NCBI GenBank assembly: GCA_036493895.1
Contig: DASXOZ010000053.1
Location: forward strand, 124,001 to 188,000
Reading direction: 5' to 3'
Origin: Candidatus Binatia bacterium
Lineage (GTDB): Bacteria; Desulfobacterota; Binatia; UBA1149; CAITLU01
Length of the DNA stretch: 64,000 nt
Below the pieces are notes generated by a model. That model saw nothing but the letters and a program-made list of their open reading frames with translations. It was not told the DNA's origin and did no database searches. Below are positions 16,611-26,175 of this stretch, piece by piece; the first letter of the stretch is position 1, and every line of letters begins with the position of its first letter. The position numbers and the translations under genes are program-made.

Positions 16611-18059
16611 TCAGGGCGCAATGCCCTTGCCGGTGAGATGGGTCGTCACGGAAGACTCGTTCGGATCGTCGCTCGCAACCGTGAGCGTGGCGCCCGTCTT
16701 GCCGACCGCCGCCGGCGTGAACGTGACGGGAACGGCTTTCTGGCCGTGCGCGGCGATCGTGAAGCCCTTCGTCGGCACCTCGAATAGGGTCGAACTGGAG
16801 GTCACGGACGTTATTTGCAGAGGATGATCGCCGAAATTGCGGATCGTGAGCGATCGAGTCACGGGAATACCGAGTCTGGATCGACCTTCGGCGAACGATA
16901 CGGGCACCGAGATGTCCTGGACTCCCAGGCCGATCGCATGGACAACGCCATCGACGCCGGCGATGTAGAGCGTGCCCTCGGCGATGGCCAAGGCGCCTGG
17001 CGAGGGCCACGACCATATTGAACTCTTCGCGTCGAGGTCGATGCAGTAGACCGCCTTCGCGCCCGACACGAAGGCATGGGTCTGCGTGACGACGATATTC
17101 CCGCCCAGATTGTCGTTCGGGATCTCGACGGCCCACTGCCTCTCGCCAGTCTTGCGGTCGTATGCGGCGAATGTCCCGGCGTCGATCGCGTAGACCACGC
17201 CTCCGTGCACGGCCGGCTCGCCGCTGAACGTGGAAAACAGCTGCCACGCGATCGCCTGACCTTTCAGGTCCCATTTCGTCAGGCGCCCGTCGTGGATGGT
17301 GAACGCACCGCCCTGCCCGTCCAGGACCGGCGCCGGTCCCATCGTCCACCCATCCCAACGGAAATTCGGGTCGACGATCGTGTATGCGGGCGTTCCGCTG
17401 ATTCGATCGAACACGTACAGCCCGGGCGCGTATTCGCCGAGGTATGCATACGTGTGGCCGGCATCCACTGCCGGCGTCCATCCGTCGTACTGCGGAAGGC
17501 CGACGTACCAGCCCTCGCTGCCCGAAACGGCGTCGAAGCTGTACATCCCGCCGTACTCGCCACCGTCGACGTAAACGGCACCGTCGAAGATCGTGGGCGC
17601 CGAATAGCGCTCCCATTGTGCTCCGTGCAGCGTGCGGAAGCGGAAGCGTCCGTCACGGGCGCGGTACGAGCGCAGATACGTGTCGCCCGCGTTGTTGCAC
17701 GTCTGGATGTAGACGTTGCCGAAGCCGTAGCTCGGCGGATTGACGGAGAAGACACCTTCGTAATCGACGCTCCATCGCACACTGCCGTTGCGGGCGTTCA
17801 ATGTGAAAAGCGACTGTACGCCGAAGTAGCCTCGCTGGGTTACGAACACGAGACCGTCGGCACCTGTCACCGGATTGAGGCTGGCACCGCCGAGGTCCGC
17901 GTCCCACAGCGAATGAAACCGCGACGGGTCCAGCGGCACCGGCATGAAGCCGTTGTGCGAAGCGTTCTGCTGGAACATCGGCCATTGATCGCTCGCCCAC
18001 GTCTCGCGGGCGATGCAGGCGAGAAAAGCCAGTGAGACGACCACTCGTGCGATTGTCAT
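16611..18059 (-). CDS. Secreted PQQ-like beta-propeller protein with ASPM-type C-terminal domain
   Basis: The protein has 482 residues with a Sec signal (MTIARVVVSLAFLACIA). Residues about 25-375 contain repeated beta-propeller blades of the PQQ_2 type, such as LFTLNARNGSVRWSV, MYSFDAVSGSEGWYV and FAAYDRKTGERQWAV. The last 110 residues form an Ig-like domain of the ASPM/choice-of-anchor D type (LTIRNFGDHPLQITSV...VPVTFTPAAVGKTGATLTVASDDPN), often found in secreted or surface proteins. It lacks obvious quinone-binding dehydrogenase residues, so it is more likely a scaffold or binding protein than an enzyme. It sits downstream of, and in the same direction as, the HzsA-like gene. Confidence 0.85.
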   Translation of the reverse strand: MTIARVVVSLAFLACIARETWASDQWPMFQQNASHNGFMPVPLDPSRFHSLWDADLGGASLNPVTGADGLVFVTQRGYFGVQSLFTLNARNGSVRWSVDYEGVFSVNPPSYGFGNVYIQTCNNAGDTYLRSYRARDGRFRFRTLHGAQWERYSAPTIFDGAVYVDGGEYGGMYSFDAVSGSEGWYVGLPQYDGWTPAVDAGHTYAYLGEYAPGLYVFDRISGTPAYTIVDPNFRWDGWTMGPAPVLDGQGGAFTIHDGRLTKWDLKGQAIAWQLFSTFSGEPAVHGGVVYAIDAGTFAAYDRKTGERQWAVEIPNDNLGGNIVVTQTHAFVSGAKAVYCIDLDAKSSIWSWPSPGALAIAEGTLYIAGVDGVVHAIGLGVQDISVPVSFAEGRSRLGIPVTRSLTIRNFGDHPLQITSVTSSSTLFEVPTKGFTIAAHGQKAVPVTFTPAAVGKTGATLTVASDDPNESSVTTHLTGKGIAP

Positions 18060-18228
18060 GGGAAGGCTCCGGACCGACCGCTGTCCCCCGGGAAGCGACG
18101 GCGCGTCCCGCCTATCGGCCGGACCGGCCGGAGTCAACGAGAGTTCGTCATCGATCACCGCGGCCACGTTCGATAACCCGTGGCAACCTGCGCCGGAAGG
18201 ACTGGAATGTGACCGACTACACGCCGCG

Positions 18229-21200
18229 TCAGCGGCTTTCCCAGCACTGACCGTCGCTGTTCGCCCACTGCGTCGTAACGACGGCGCCGTCCGGAATGTC
18301 GCCGGCCGACAGCGGAATGGATGCGCCCGCCGCCTTGACGAGCAGGCCGCCGGCGCCGGTGCTCTTGGCGAGAAGCTTGACGCGCGTGATGCCCGACGAG
18401 CCGCCGCTGTCGTTGCGGTACTGGAAGCCGAGGCTTCGCCGCGCGATCCACGCCGAGCCCGCCGCAACGCCGAGATCGGCAACGAGCGCCGGTCCGCTGC
18501 CCGTGTCGGCGTAGATGCAAAGCGCCGCCGACGTCGTCGAGCGCGGGTCGCCGAACTCGGAGACGCCGGTGGGATCGCCGCTCTTCCACTTCCACATGAG
18601 GCGCTTGCGCGTCGGATCCGAAAGGCGCGTCGCCAGGCTGGCCGTCGTGGTCTGGTGGCAGCCGGTCATCGGCGCGGCGTCGCACGAGAACGGCGGCGGC
18701 GGCGAGAACGGCGCGGCCGATCGCGAGCGCGAGACCCACGTCGTGTTGCCCTGGTTGTCGCGCACCGAGAACTTGATCTCGCCGTCGTCGGGAACAGTAA
18801 CCGCGCCTCCGAGGTCGATGCGATAGATGCCATCGCCAACCTCGGAGGCGAGGTCTGCCAGCTCGCTTCCCGCAGAGCGACCGGCAAGACTGAAATTCGC
18901 GACGATCGACAGGGAACCCATTGCGACGCCGCTGTCGGCATCGGCAATGCCGACGACGATCTCGGAAAGATTCGTCATCGTGCGGCCCTCGCGCGGGACG
19001 CTCACCTCGAGCGTCGGCCGTATTTCATCGAGGAACCAGCCCCAAGGCGTCGCGCCGCCGTCGCCGTTGTTGATGGGGCAGCCGAGGTCGATCCAGCGCG
19101 CGATCGTCATCTTCTCGTCGATCGTCAGCGCCGCAACACCGCTGCCGACCGGCGGCATGATCGTGCCGGTGAAGTCGAGGTCGGCGTCGTTGGCCGAAGC
19201 GCCCGGCGGCAGCGTTGCCGCATTTCCCGGTGTCGTTTCGGTCGGATGATCGGCATTGGTCCAGCCGTCCAGCCGCTGGCCGAAGATCTTCCACATGAGA
19301 AGGCTGCGGCGGCTCTGGAAGCTGCGGATATAGCGGCTCGCGTTGGTCTGCCGCCAGCCGGCGCCGGTCACAGGCGGATAGCCCCAGCTTGCGTCCTGGT
19401 CGTCGGCAAGGCGCGCGTAGTCGCCGGGCACGCCGCCGTAGTCGGCGTAGTCGTCGAGCACGAGGTTTGCGCCGGGCATCGCGTTCATCTGGCTGTGGCA
19501 CGGCACGCAGCTTCGCTGCAGCAGCGGCCGGATGTCGCGGTAGAACTCGACGTTGACGATGCCCTGGCTGACGACGTTCAGCGTCGGATTGCCCGAGACG
19601 TCGTGACTGACCAGGGGCGTCAGCTTCGAAAGATCGTAGACGTGGTAGCCGGGCTGGTCGGCGGCCGTCGTCTCGAAATCGAGCGGCTGCTGGCTGTGCG
19701 CGTGGCAGCCGCCGCAATCGTAGCGCGACTCGCCGGGCCGCACCTGATGCCAGGTCTGCGCCATCGCCAGCGACATGCCGTTGCGGTCGAGGAGCTGGAA
19801 CGTGAACGGAGTGTCGGCAGGAATCTTCGCGAGGAAGCTCGTGTCGGGATTTCCTTCCGGATCGAGCAGCGCGCCGCCGCCCGGTGCAGTCTTGCGCAGC
19901 GGAATCTCGCCGAGAATGCGCAGGCGCTCCATCGCGTGGCTGAAAAAAAGCTGTCCGCCGCTCGGGCCGCCGTTGGGCCCGTAGCTTCGATGCGTGCCCG
20001 GCTCCATCGCGAGCAGGCGCACTGCCCAGATGTCATCGTTGGTGTACTTGCCGTCGTCGGAGCCCTGCGTCGACCAGTTGTAGCTCTGCCCGTTCTCGGC
20101 GGTGTTGAAAACGTCGAGCCCGTCGTAGTCCTCGCTGCCGGCCGAGGCGAAACCCGGAAAGCTGTCGCGCTTGTAGAAACTGCTCGTGCCTACGAGGCCG
20201 TACGGGGTTCCGGCCGGAAGAAGATCGGGATGCTCGCTGCCGTCGTTGGGCAGCCACGGGAGCTCGGCCGGTTCGGCGATGCCGTGCACGTCGGAGTACG
20301 GCACGACGGCGCGAGGCCACGCTTCGTTGTAGCGACTGTCGTTCTTGATCTCGACGAGCTGCGATGGATCGGTGACGACGTTGCCGCCGGGAATCAGGTA
20401 AATGCCTGCGTCGTAGTACGGAGTGGGCGTGGGCCGGTCGAGATTGTTCGCCGGGCCGGGCGTCCACACCACGAGCAGGTCTCCGCCGGGCGCGGCCGAG
20501 GGTTGCGTGAACTTCCCGACGCGAACGCCGCCCGCTCCCACCGGCGCGGCCTCGTCCTGTCCGGTCGTGAACGGCGTAATCGAGTACATGCCGCCGCGAG
20601 GCGTGAACGGCATCGTGAACGGATAGTGGTAGCCGGCGCCGACAGTCTGGTCGATCGAAGGATTCTGGTCGAGAAATGCGGGATAGAACGGCGGCTGGCC
20701 GGCCGGAGGAGAAAGCGGCATGCGGTAGAGCGCGCCGAAGCCGTTGTTGTTCAGGTTGTAGTAGTCGACGACGACGAGATCGCCGCCGGAGAGCTGCGTC
20801 ATGAAGTGGAAAGCCTGACCGTCATGGAACGCGCTGACGACGGGTCCCCAGTGGCGGCCGTCGGGATCGATCGACCACAGGCCCCACATCCGCGGATCGC
20901 GAAGACCCTGCGATTCGTGGGAGCTGAACACGAGGCGGCCGTCGGCCAGTGGCGTCGGATGCAGCGCGCTGCTGATGTTCATCGGCGCGATTTCGGTCAC
21001 GTTGCGACCGTCGTCGTCCATCACGTACAGCTGCAGGCTCGGATTGGTGTAGCCTTTCGGCGGCAGGAAGCCGTTGCGATTGCTGACGAACGCGATCTTG
21101 CCGCCGGCAACCGGAGCCGGGCCGAGATTGAGAATGCCGTACCCGAGGTGATCCCACGAGTACTGGTCCGGAGTGTCCACCGGCTGGTAGTTCCCGCTCG

Positions 21201-21663
21201 GGTCCTGGTACCAGTGCGCCGCGCCGGTGTTCGGCGTGAACTCGCCGTGCGTGAGCTGCTGCACGGTGCGCGAGGCAAGGTGGATGCGATAGATGTCGGA
21301 GCCCGCGTACGAAAGCCCGCGCTGGTCGTTGATCCCTGCCGGCTGCTGGTCGTGGAAATACGCGAAGTACACCCACTGCGCATCGAACGAGACGAAAGGA
21401 TCGGTAACCGACCCGTCGCCGCCTGCGAACAACACTTCTTCGCTGCCATCGGGATGCAGCAGCACGAGGTCGGCGCCGGGATCGATGCGTGCGGGATGGA
21501 ACACTTCGGGCCACAGCGTGTTCTGGCTGTTGCCGAAGCGCGGCTGGCGTACGTAGACGATGTCGTAGGGAACGACGCCGGCCTGCGACGCCGTCGCGAC
21601 TACGAGAATCAAGAGTGCCGCTGCTCGCGCTGCGGCCGCGTGGACCCGTCCCCCGATCCGCAT
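18229..21663 (-). CDS. Secreted di-haem protein related to hydrazine synthase alpha subunit (HzsA-related)
   Basis: This is a 1144-residue exported protein; the signal peptide lies around residues 8-28. The region after it starts VVPYDIVYVRQPRFG and reads as an HzsA-like/TolB-type beta-propeller (to about residue 550). Two CxxCH haem-binding motifs follow, CGGCH at residue 650 and CVPCH at residue 719, matching the di-haem C-terminal domain layout of hydrazine synthase alpha. A further Ig-like region and a Trp/Cys-containing tail of about 130 residues close the protein. The partners HzsB and HzsC are absent, so hydrazine synthesis is not implied; a periplasmic redox or hydrolytic role is possible. 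The start was set to place the signal peptide at the N-terminus. Confidence 0.8.
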   Translation of the reverse strand: MRIGGRVHAAAARAAALLILVVATASQAGVVPYDIVYVRQPRFGNSQNTLWPEVFHPARIDPGADLVLLHPDGSEEVLFAGGDGSVTDPFVSFDAQWVYFAYFHDQQPAGINDQRGLSYAGSDIYRIHLASRTVQQLTHGEFTPNTGAAHWYQDPSGNYQPVDTPDQYSWDHLGYGILNLGPAPVAGGKIAFVSNRNGFLPPKGYTNPSLQLYVMDDDGRNVTEIAPMNISSALHPTPLADGRLVFSSHESQGLRDPRMWGLWSIDPDGRHWGPVVSAFHDGQAFHFMTQLSGGDLVVVDYYNLNNNGFGALYRMPLSPPAGQPPFYPAFLDQNPSIDQTVGAGYHYPFTMPFTPRGGMYSITPFTTGQDEAAPVGAGGVRVGKFTQPSAAPGGDLLVVWTPGPANNLDRPTPTPYYDAGIYLIPGGNVVTDPSQLVEIKNDSRYNEAWPRAVVPYSDVHGIAEPAELPWLPNDGSEHPDLLPAGTPYGLVGTSSFYKRDSFPGFASAGSEDYDGLDVFNTAENGQSYNWSTQGSDDGKYTNDDIWAVRLLAMEPGTHRSYGPNGGPSGGQLFFSHAMERLRILGEIPLRKTAPGGGALLDPEGNPDTSFLAKIPADTPFTFQLLDRNGMSLAMAQTWHQVRPGESRYDCGGCHAHSQQPLDFETTAADQPGYHVYDLSKLTPLVSHDVSGNPTLNVVSQGIVNVEFYRDIRPLLQRSCVPCHSQMNAMPGANLVLDDYADYGGVPGDYARLADDQDASWGYPPVTGAGWRQTNASRYIRSFQSRRSLLMWKIFGQRLDGWTNADHPTETTPGNAATLPPGASANDADLDFTGTIMPPVGSGVAALTIDEKMTIARWIDLGCPINNGDGGATPWGWFLDEIRPTLEVSVPREGRTMTNLSEIVVGIADADSGVAMGSLSIVANFSLAGRSAGSELADLASEVGDGIYRIDLGGAVTVPDDGEIKFSVRDNQGNTTWVSRSRSAAPFSPPPPFSCDAAPMTGCHQTTTASLATRLSDPTRKRLMWKWKSGDPTGVSEFGDPRSTTSAALCIYADTGSGPALVADLGVAAGSAWIARRSLGFQYRNDSGGSSGITRVKLLAKSTGAGGLLVKAAGASIPLSAGDIPDGAVVTTQWANSDGQCWESR

Positions 21664-21754
21664 CGGCTGTTCCCCCCGACCAAGGAACCACGACGGCCGC
21701 CGGCCATCAAGGGGCCGCGCGCAAATTCGCTGGCGAAGGGAGCTGAGCCTGTAT

Positions 21755-22219
21755 TCAGCCCGGAGTCGCGGCCGTGGTGTCGCTGGCAACGGCAAACACG
21801 TGAGGATTCAGCTTGATCCAGGCGAGCAGGTGCCGCTCGGCCAGCTCCGAAGGCTCTTCCTCGAGCATCACGATGCGGCCGTCTTCGAACGTGATGCGCT
21901 CGGAGCCTTCGATCATCAGGTCGGCGGCGCCGTCGATGTGGAACGTGACGACCCAGCTTCGCAGCACGCGGTTTCCGTCCACTTCCGGACCCTGGGTCGT
22001 GCGCACGCGACGCGACTGGCAGCGACGGTCGAATGCATCGAGCTCGCGGCGAAGGCGGCGGAATATGGCGGCGCGGCCTTTGGTGCGACGTCCGGTGCTG
22101 CCGTAAGTCTGGTAGACCGCGTCCTCTGCAAAGTACGGCTCGAGCCGCGTCCAGCGATCGTCGCCAACGGTCTTTTCGAAATCGGCTTCGTAAGCCGCGA
22201 AAGTGGTGAGCAGGTCCAT
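21755..22219 (-). CDS. NTF2-like (SnoaL-type) protein
   Basis: The protein has 154 residues with an NTF2/SnoaL-like fold signature: an N-terminal helix pair with W-x-x-L-x-x-Y-F-A-E-D-A-V-Y, then strands including VLRSWVVTFHIDGAADLMIEG. Such small cone-shaped proteins are isomerases, dehydratases or ligand-binding proteins of many pathways; no catalytic assignment is possible here. The start at 22219 removes a 21-codon arginine-rich lead. It is likely a single gene between the HzsA-like gene and the glycosyltransferase operon. Confidence 0.75.
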   Translation of the reverse strand: MDLLTTFAAYEADFEKTVGDDRWTRLEPYFAEDAVYQTYGSTGRRTKGRAAIFRRLRRELDAFDRRCQSRRVRTTQGPEVDGNRVLRSWVVTFHIDGAADLMIEGSERITFEDGRIVMLEEEPSELAERHLLAWIKLNPHVFAVASDTTAATPG

Positions 22220-22324
22220 TGCGCGAGACAATGGACCGCGGGCCGTGCCGATGGAAGTGCCGCCCCGCCCCCGTTCGCGCACGCCCTGCTGACAATCACG
22301 TCCGCGCCGGTCGGCGTCGCCCCC

Positions 22325-23497
22325 TCATGGAACACCGAGGCTGCGACGTACGGCATCATCGAGGCGGGCCTGGCCGAAGCGCGTGGTGACGTGCCGGTGA
22401 GCCTCGGCGGCCAGCCTCTCGCGAAGTGCTGGATCGCGCAGCAACTGTGCGACCGCTGACGCAAAATCCGCGTATTCGCACACGAGGCCGTGGCGCCCGT
22501 GCTCGATCTCGAGGCCGCTCGCGCCCACCGGCGTCGTCACCAGGGCACGTCCCGCAAGCATCGCCTGCAGCAGCTTGAACTTCGTGCCCGAGCCGGCACG
22601 AAGCGGCGCCGCAAAAATGCCGCACCGTTCCAGCCAGGGCTCCATGCTCTCGACCTCGCCGGCAATCGCCACCGCCGGCGTCGCGAACGCCGCGGTCCTC
22701 ATTCGCCGCGTCGGCCCGCGGCCGACCAGGGTGATGCTGTGCCCTACGGTGCGGCGTGCGAGCTCCTGTGACACGCCGATGAGGGCGAGCGCCGCATCTT
22801 CGTTCGGCGGATATTCGAAAAATCCGCTCAGGAGGATTTCGCTGGATGTAGACGGGGCCAGTGGCGCACGACCCGGCAGCACATTGGGCACCACGTCGAC
22901 ACGCGGCAAAGCGAGCGTTCGCGAAAACCACGCGGCATCTTCGCCGCTTGCGGTCCAGACGCGATCGGCAAGCGGAAGCACACGCCGCTCGAGTGCGTCG
23001 GTATTCGTCGCGAGCAGCGAATACAGCGCCCTGGCCGCCGGTGTGCGCGTTACGGACGCAACGTTTTTCCACAACACCGATTCCACGTTGAAGTTGTCGA
23101 CGACGAGCATCGGCGTCACATCGCGCAGCGCCGGCGCCGCCTCACCGAGAAACGTATCGCCGAGCACGACGACGTCGGGACGGCGGGCGAGGATTTCCCC
23201 GCGAAGCTTTTCGCCGAGCCGTCCTTCGGCAAGCCGCAGCGCCGGTATCGAGCGACCGGTAGCCGCGCCGCGCACGATGCGTGCGGCGCGAGGGAGCGCT
23301 CCGCGCTGCGGCGTCGCCCACAGCGTCGCACCGCGGGCCGCGAGCCAGGCGCGCGCGCGCTGGCCCGGCTCGTCGGCGACCACGATCAGCTCGACGGATC
23401 CACATTGCCCGAGTGCAGCGAGAACGGCGGCGCATCGCATCGCTCCGCCGAAGTGGGCCGGGAAAGGAGACGCCGGCGCAATGTACAGGATCTTCAA
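22325..23497 (-). CDS. Glycosyltransferase, GT4-like
   Basis: This is a 390-residue GT-B glycosyltransferase. The N-terminal domain starts KILYIAPASPFPAHFGGAMR with the glycine-rich acceptor-side loop. The C-terminal domain has LLSGFFEYPPNEDA, then AAPLRAGSGTKFKLLQAMLAGRALVTTPVGASGLE, the typical nucleotide-sugar-binding helix of GT1/GT4 enzymes. It probably adds a sugar to a surface polysaccharide or glycan in the cytoplasm. The start is a TTG whose last two bases overlap the stop of the preceding GT2 gene (TTGA), indicating translational coupling; no better ATG exists before the first conserved strand. Confidence 0.87.
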   Translation of the reverse strand: MKILYIAPASPFPAHFGGAMRCAAVLAALGQCGSVELIVVADEPGQRARAWLAARGATLWATPQRGALPRAARIVRGAATGRSIPALRLAEGRLGEKLRGEILARRPDVVVLGDTFLGEAAPALRDVTPMLVVDNFNVESVLWKNVASVTRTPAARALYSLLATNTDALERRVLPLADRVWTASGEDAAWFSRTLALPRVDVVPNVLPGRAPLAPSTSSEILLSGFFEYPPNEDAALALIGVSQELARRTVGHSITLVGRGPTRRMRTAAFATPAVAIAGEVESMEPWLERCGIFAAPLRAGSGTKFKLLQAMLAGRALVTTPVGASGLEIEHGRHGLVCEYADFASAVAQLLRDPALRERLAAEAHRHVTTRFGQARLDDAVRRSLGVP

Positions 23498-24327
23498 CGG
23501 CGCGGCTCGAGCGCGGCCTGCCACGCGCCACGGATCGCATCCCGGCGACCGTGCCTCAGCATCGCGGCGCTGTGATGGAACAGCCGCACCGCCAGCGCCG
23601 TTCGCGGGAGCGGCGCGTTGGCGAACAGGAAGCGCTTCATGCCGCGGAACATGTGGTACCAGCGCTCGCGGCTCCAGCGGCCCAGCGTCGAGCCCTCCAG
23701 ATGCACGACGGCCGGCGCGTCGGCCACCGCGAACGTCCAACCGGCCTTGCGCGCGCGGAAGCCGAGGTCCACGTCTTCCCAATAGAAAAAATAGGCTTCG
23801 TCGAAGAGGCCGATCTCGCGCAGCATGCTCGATCTCAGCAGCAGGCACGCTCCCGTCAGGTAGTGGCACGGCTCACCTCGTGCGATCACGTGACGGGACG
23901 ATCCGGTCCACAGGTTGACGCGACCTCCGCCGCGGGCCTGCACCTCGCCCCCCGTCTCGACCAGGAGCGACGCCGCCATTCCGCAGCGCGCATCGCTGCG
24001 CGCGACGTTGACGAGCGAAGCGAGCGTGTCCTTCTCGAGCTCGACGTCGGTATTGAGAAGCCAGACCCACCCGGCACCGCAGCCGAGCGCTTCGCGGATG
24101 CCGCGATTGGCCGCAGCGGCGAAGCCCGAGTTGTACCCGAGCTCGATCACGGTCAACCGGGGATGCACGGCGATAAGTCGCGCAACGTGGTCGCCCGCCG
24201 AGCCGTTGTCGACGACGATGATGCGGTCGGGAGCGGGCACGAGGCGAGCGAGCGCGTCCATAAGTGCCAGCACCCGCGCGCTGTCGTTCCAGCACAGCAT
24301 CACGGCGCACACGGGCTCGTTGCTCAA
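23494..24327 (-). CDS. Glycosyltransferase family 2
   Basis: The 277-residue GT-A enzyme is similar to rhamnosyltransferase-type family 2 proteins. IIVVDNGSAGD near residue 40, NSGFAAAANRGI, the metal-binding LLNTDVE and the catalytic-base region FFYWEDVDLGFRARKAGW are all in order. The start is TTG, overlapping the flippase stop as TTGA, and the gene in turn overlaps the downstream glycosyltransferase the same way. The protein works in the cytoplasm on a lipid-linked glycan. With the flippase it belongs to an O-antigen, capsule or exopolysaccharide operon. The acceptor and donor sugars cannot be told. Confidence 0.9.
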   Translation of the reverse strand: MSNEPVCAVMLCWNDSARVLALMDALARLVPAPDRIIVVDNGSAGDHVARLIAVHPRLTVIELGYNSGFAAAANRGIREALGCGAGWVWLLNTDVELEKDTLASLVNVARSDARCGMAASLLVETGGEVQARGGGRVNLWTGSSRHVIARGEPCHYLTGACLLLRSSMLREIGLFDEAYFFYWEDVDLGFRARKAGWTFAVADAPAVVHLEGSTLGRWSRERWYHMFRGMKRFLFANAPLPRTALAVRLFHHSAAMLRHGRRDAIRGAWQAALEPRR

Positions 24328-25838
24328 TCGAGACTCCCGGCGGCGGATCGCGCGGCGCCCGGCGCGGCTCCGCCGGCCATTGCCAGGACAAGTTGGGCGC
24401 GCAGCCAGCGAAGAGCGGTCGTCGTCCTGTCCCTGGCCGCCAGGTAGAGGAATACCGAATAGGTAGCCAGGCACGCGGCCAGCAGCACGGCCAGCGACAG
24501 CGGCGAGGACGGAGGCCACGCCCGCGCGACCAGTGCCGTGACGAACGCGCTGGCAAGCCCGGAGATCCACACCGGAACGACGATGGCGAGCGAGCGCGTG
24601 TCCGTCGTCGCGTCGGCCTCGGCCACGAGCCTCCACTTGATCGCGAGCATGAGGGTCGCGGCGATACCGTAACCGGTCGGGCCCACCAGCAGCAGCAGCG
24701 GCACGCCGGCCAGCCACAGGAACGCCGTCGTCGTCGCGACGAAGCGCAGCGTGCGATCGGCGTGGCCGAGCGCATTGAGCAGCGCGATCGCGACGACGAG
24801 CTCGGGCTCGAGCGTCGCGGCAAACCAGAGCCAGCGGTAGACGGGAAGCGAGTCGAGCCACTGCGATCCGAACACGATGCGCACGACAGGCTCCTGCAAA
24901 GCCCAGACAGTCGTCTGCACCGGGACGACGAGCGCCGCGACGGCGAATACCGAAAGCTCGACCGCGCGGCGCAGGTCCTTGGCGCTCGCCTGCAGGCGCG
25001 CGAACAGCGGCATCAACAGGCGCTGCATCATGTAGACGATCACGAAAGGATAGAACGCGAGCATGCGGCCGAAGAAGATCCTGCCGACGGCGGCGTTGCC
25101 GAGAGCGGCGCCGACGAAGACGGTCACGAGACCGTCGCGGATCAGGTTCACCAGCGCCGCGCCCTGGTAGGACAACCCGAAATGCAGTCGCGATCGCACC
25201 CGCGTCCAGTCCCAGTGCCATGCGATCGGCCGGCGCGTCACTGCGTGCACGCAGACTGCGCCGGTGGCAGCGCGTGCAACCAGCGCTGCTGCCATCGAGT
25301 CGGCACCGACGCCCCCCAGCGCGCACGCCACCGCGACGCCGTTGAATGCCAATGCCTGCATCACTTCGACCACCGCGAGCTTGTCGAACTCGAGGTGACG
25401 CTCGAGCCGCGCCGCCGCAGTCGTCTGGAACGACGCGAGCACCAGCGCGGCAAACAGGGCCGGGACGAGATGGCCGATACCGGCGCCGGGCCACGCGCGC
25501 GCGAACAGCGGGCCCGCTACCGTGAAACCGACCGCGGCAACGATGAACACCAGCACCTGCTGGAACGTGAAGATCGCCTGGTAGTCGCGCTCATGGGGCT
25601 CGGCGTGCTCGCGCACGAGGCCGGCCGCAAGCCCTGCGTCGCCGAAAACGACGAGGAAGCTCATCACGAAGACGGTGATGCCGTAGACGCCGAACTCGGC
25701 GGTCGTCAGCACGCGGGCGAGCACGATGGCGCCCGCCATGTTGAGGAGCTGCACCACGGCCTGGCGCACACCGAGCGCCAGCGCGCCGCGCGCTCCGCGC
25801 GACAGCACGTCGCCGGTTTCTGGCGACGCCTCGCTCAT
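24324..25838 (-). CDS. Wzx-like oligosaccharide flippase
   Basis: This is a 504-residue, very hydrophobic protein with about 12-14 membrane helices and the MATE/MOP-like start VRQAVVQLLNMAGAIVLARVLTTAEFGVYG. That pattern is diagnostic of the polysaccharide biosynthesis (Wzx/RfbX) flippase family, which moves undecaprenyl-linked oligosaccharide across the inner membrane. ATG is the start. The stop overlaps the TTG start of the GT2 gene, so flippase, GT2 and GT4 genes form one coupled operon. ppnP lies 58 bp upstream in the same direction. Confidence 0.88.
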   Translation of the reverse strand: MSEASPETGDVLSRGARGALALGVRQAVVQLLNMAGAIVLARVLTTAEFGVYGITVFVMSFLVVFGDAGLAAGLVREHAEPHERDYQAIFTFQQVLVFIVAAVGFTVAGPLFARAWPGAGIGHLVPALFAALVLASFQTTAAARLERHLEFDKLAVVEVMQALAFNGVAVACALGGVGADSMAAALVARAATGAVCVHAVTRRPIAWHWDWTRVRSRLHFGLSYQGAALVNLIRDGLVTVFVGAALGNAAVGRIFFGRMLAFYPFVIVYMMQRLLMPLFARLQASAKDLRRAVELSVFAVAALVVPVQTTVWALQEPVVRIVFGSQWLDSLPVYRWLWFAATLEPELVVAIALLNALGHADRTLRFVATTTAFLWLAGVPLLLLVGPTGYGIAATLMLAIKWRLVAEADATTDTRSLAIVVPVWISGLASAFVTALVARAWPPSSPLSLAVLLAACLATYSVFLYLAARDRTTTALRWLRAQLVLAMAGGAAPGAARSAAGSLD

Positions 25839-25896
25839 GCCCGAAGCCGGGCGCAGGCGGCGAGGACGATATGGATCGTCATCGCCCCTCTCCGGA

Positions 25897-26175
25897 TCAG
25901 AGGAACTCGCAGAGATACGCGGCCGGCGCCGAAACCTCGACGTCGAAGCCGCTGTGGGCGGGCACTTCGAAGCACGTTCCCGACGGATAGACCCTCGAGA
26001 CTTCCCCGGGAAGCCGCACGCGCAGCTCGCCGCTGAGCACGGTCATGCGCTCGGGCGCATCGGTGTTGAAGTGGAACGCGCCGACGTCGAACACTCCCGC
26101 CGAGTAGCGGCGTCCGTTGCGCTCGAAGCCGATGCTCTGGACCAGTCCGTCGAAGAAGGTGTTGTGGAGGAGCAT
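25897..26175 (-). CDS. ppnP: Pyrimidine/purine nucleoside phosphorylase
   Basis: The protein has 92 residues, almost the length of E. coli PpnP (about 94), and is a single-domain cupin. It keeps the family framework: an N-terminal S-I-G-F near residue 14, FNTDAPERMTVLSGELRVRLPG in the middle, then FEVPAHSGFDVEV and the end YLCEFL. PpnP proteins (formerly DUF1255) split nucleosides phosphorolytically to base and ribose-1-phosphate with broad specificity. Nothing in the sequence suggests a link with the downstream sugar genes beyond co-direction. Confidence 0.9.
   Translation of the reverse strand: MLLHNTFFDGLVQSIGFERNGRRYSAGVFDVGAFHFNTDAPERMTVLSGELRVRLPGEVSRVYPSGTCFEVPAHSGFDVEVSAPAAYLCEFL

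Noticed and set aside
18229-21663. A hydrazine synthase / anammox locus
   Set aside because: Only the alpha-like chain is found; HzsB, HzsC and other anammox genes are absent.
18013-21816. A very long rightward open frame opposite the HzsA-like gene
   Set aside because: It is arginine-rich, lacks any domain pattern and mirrors the codon bias of the opposite strand; the leftward frame has a signal peptide and haem motifs.
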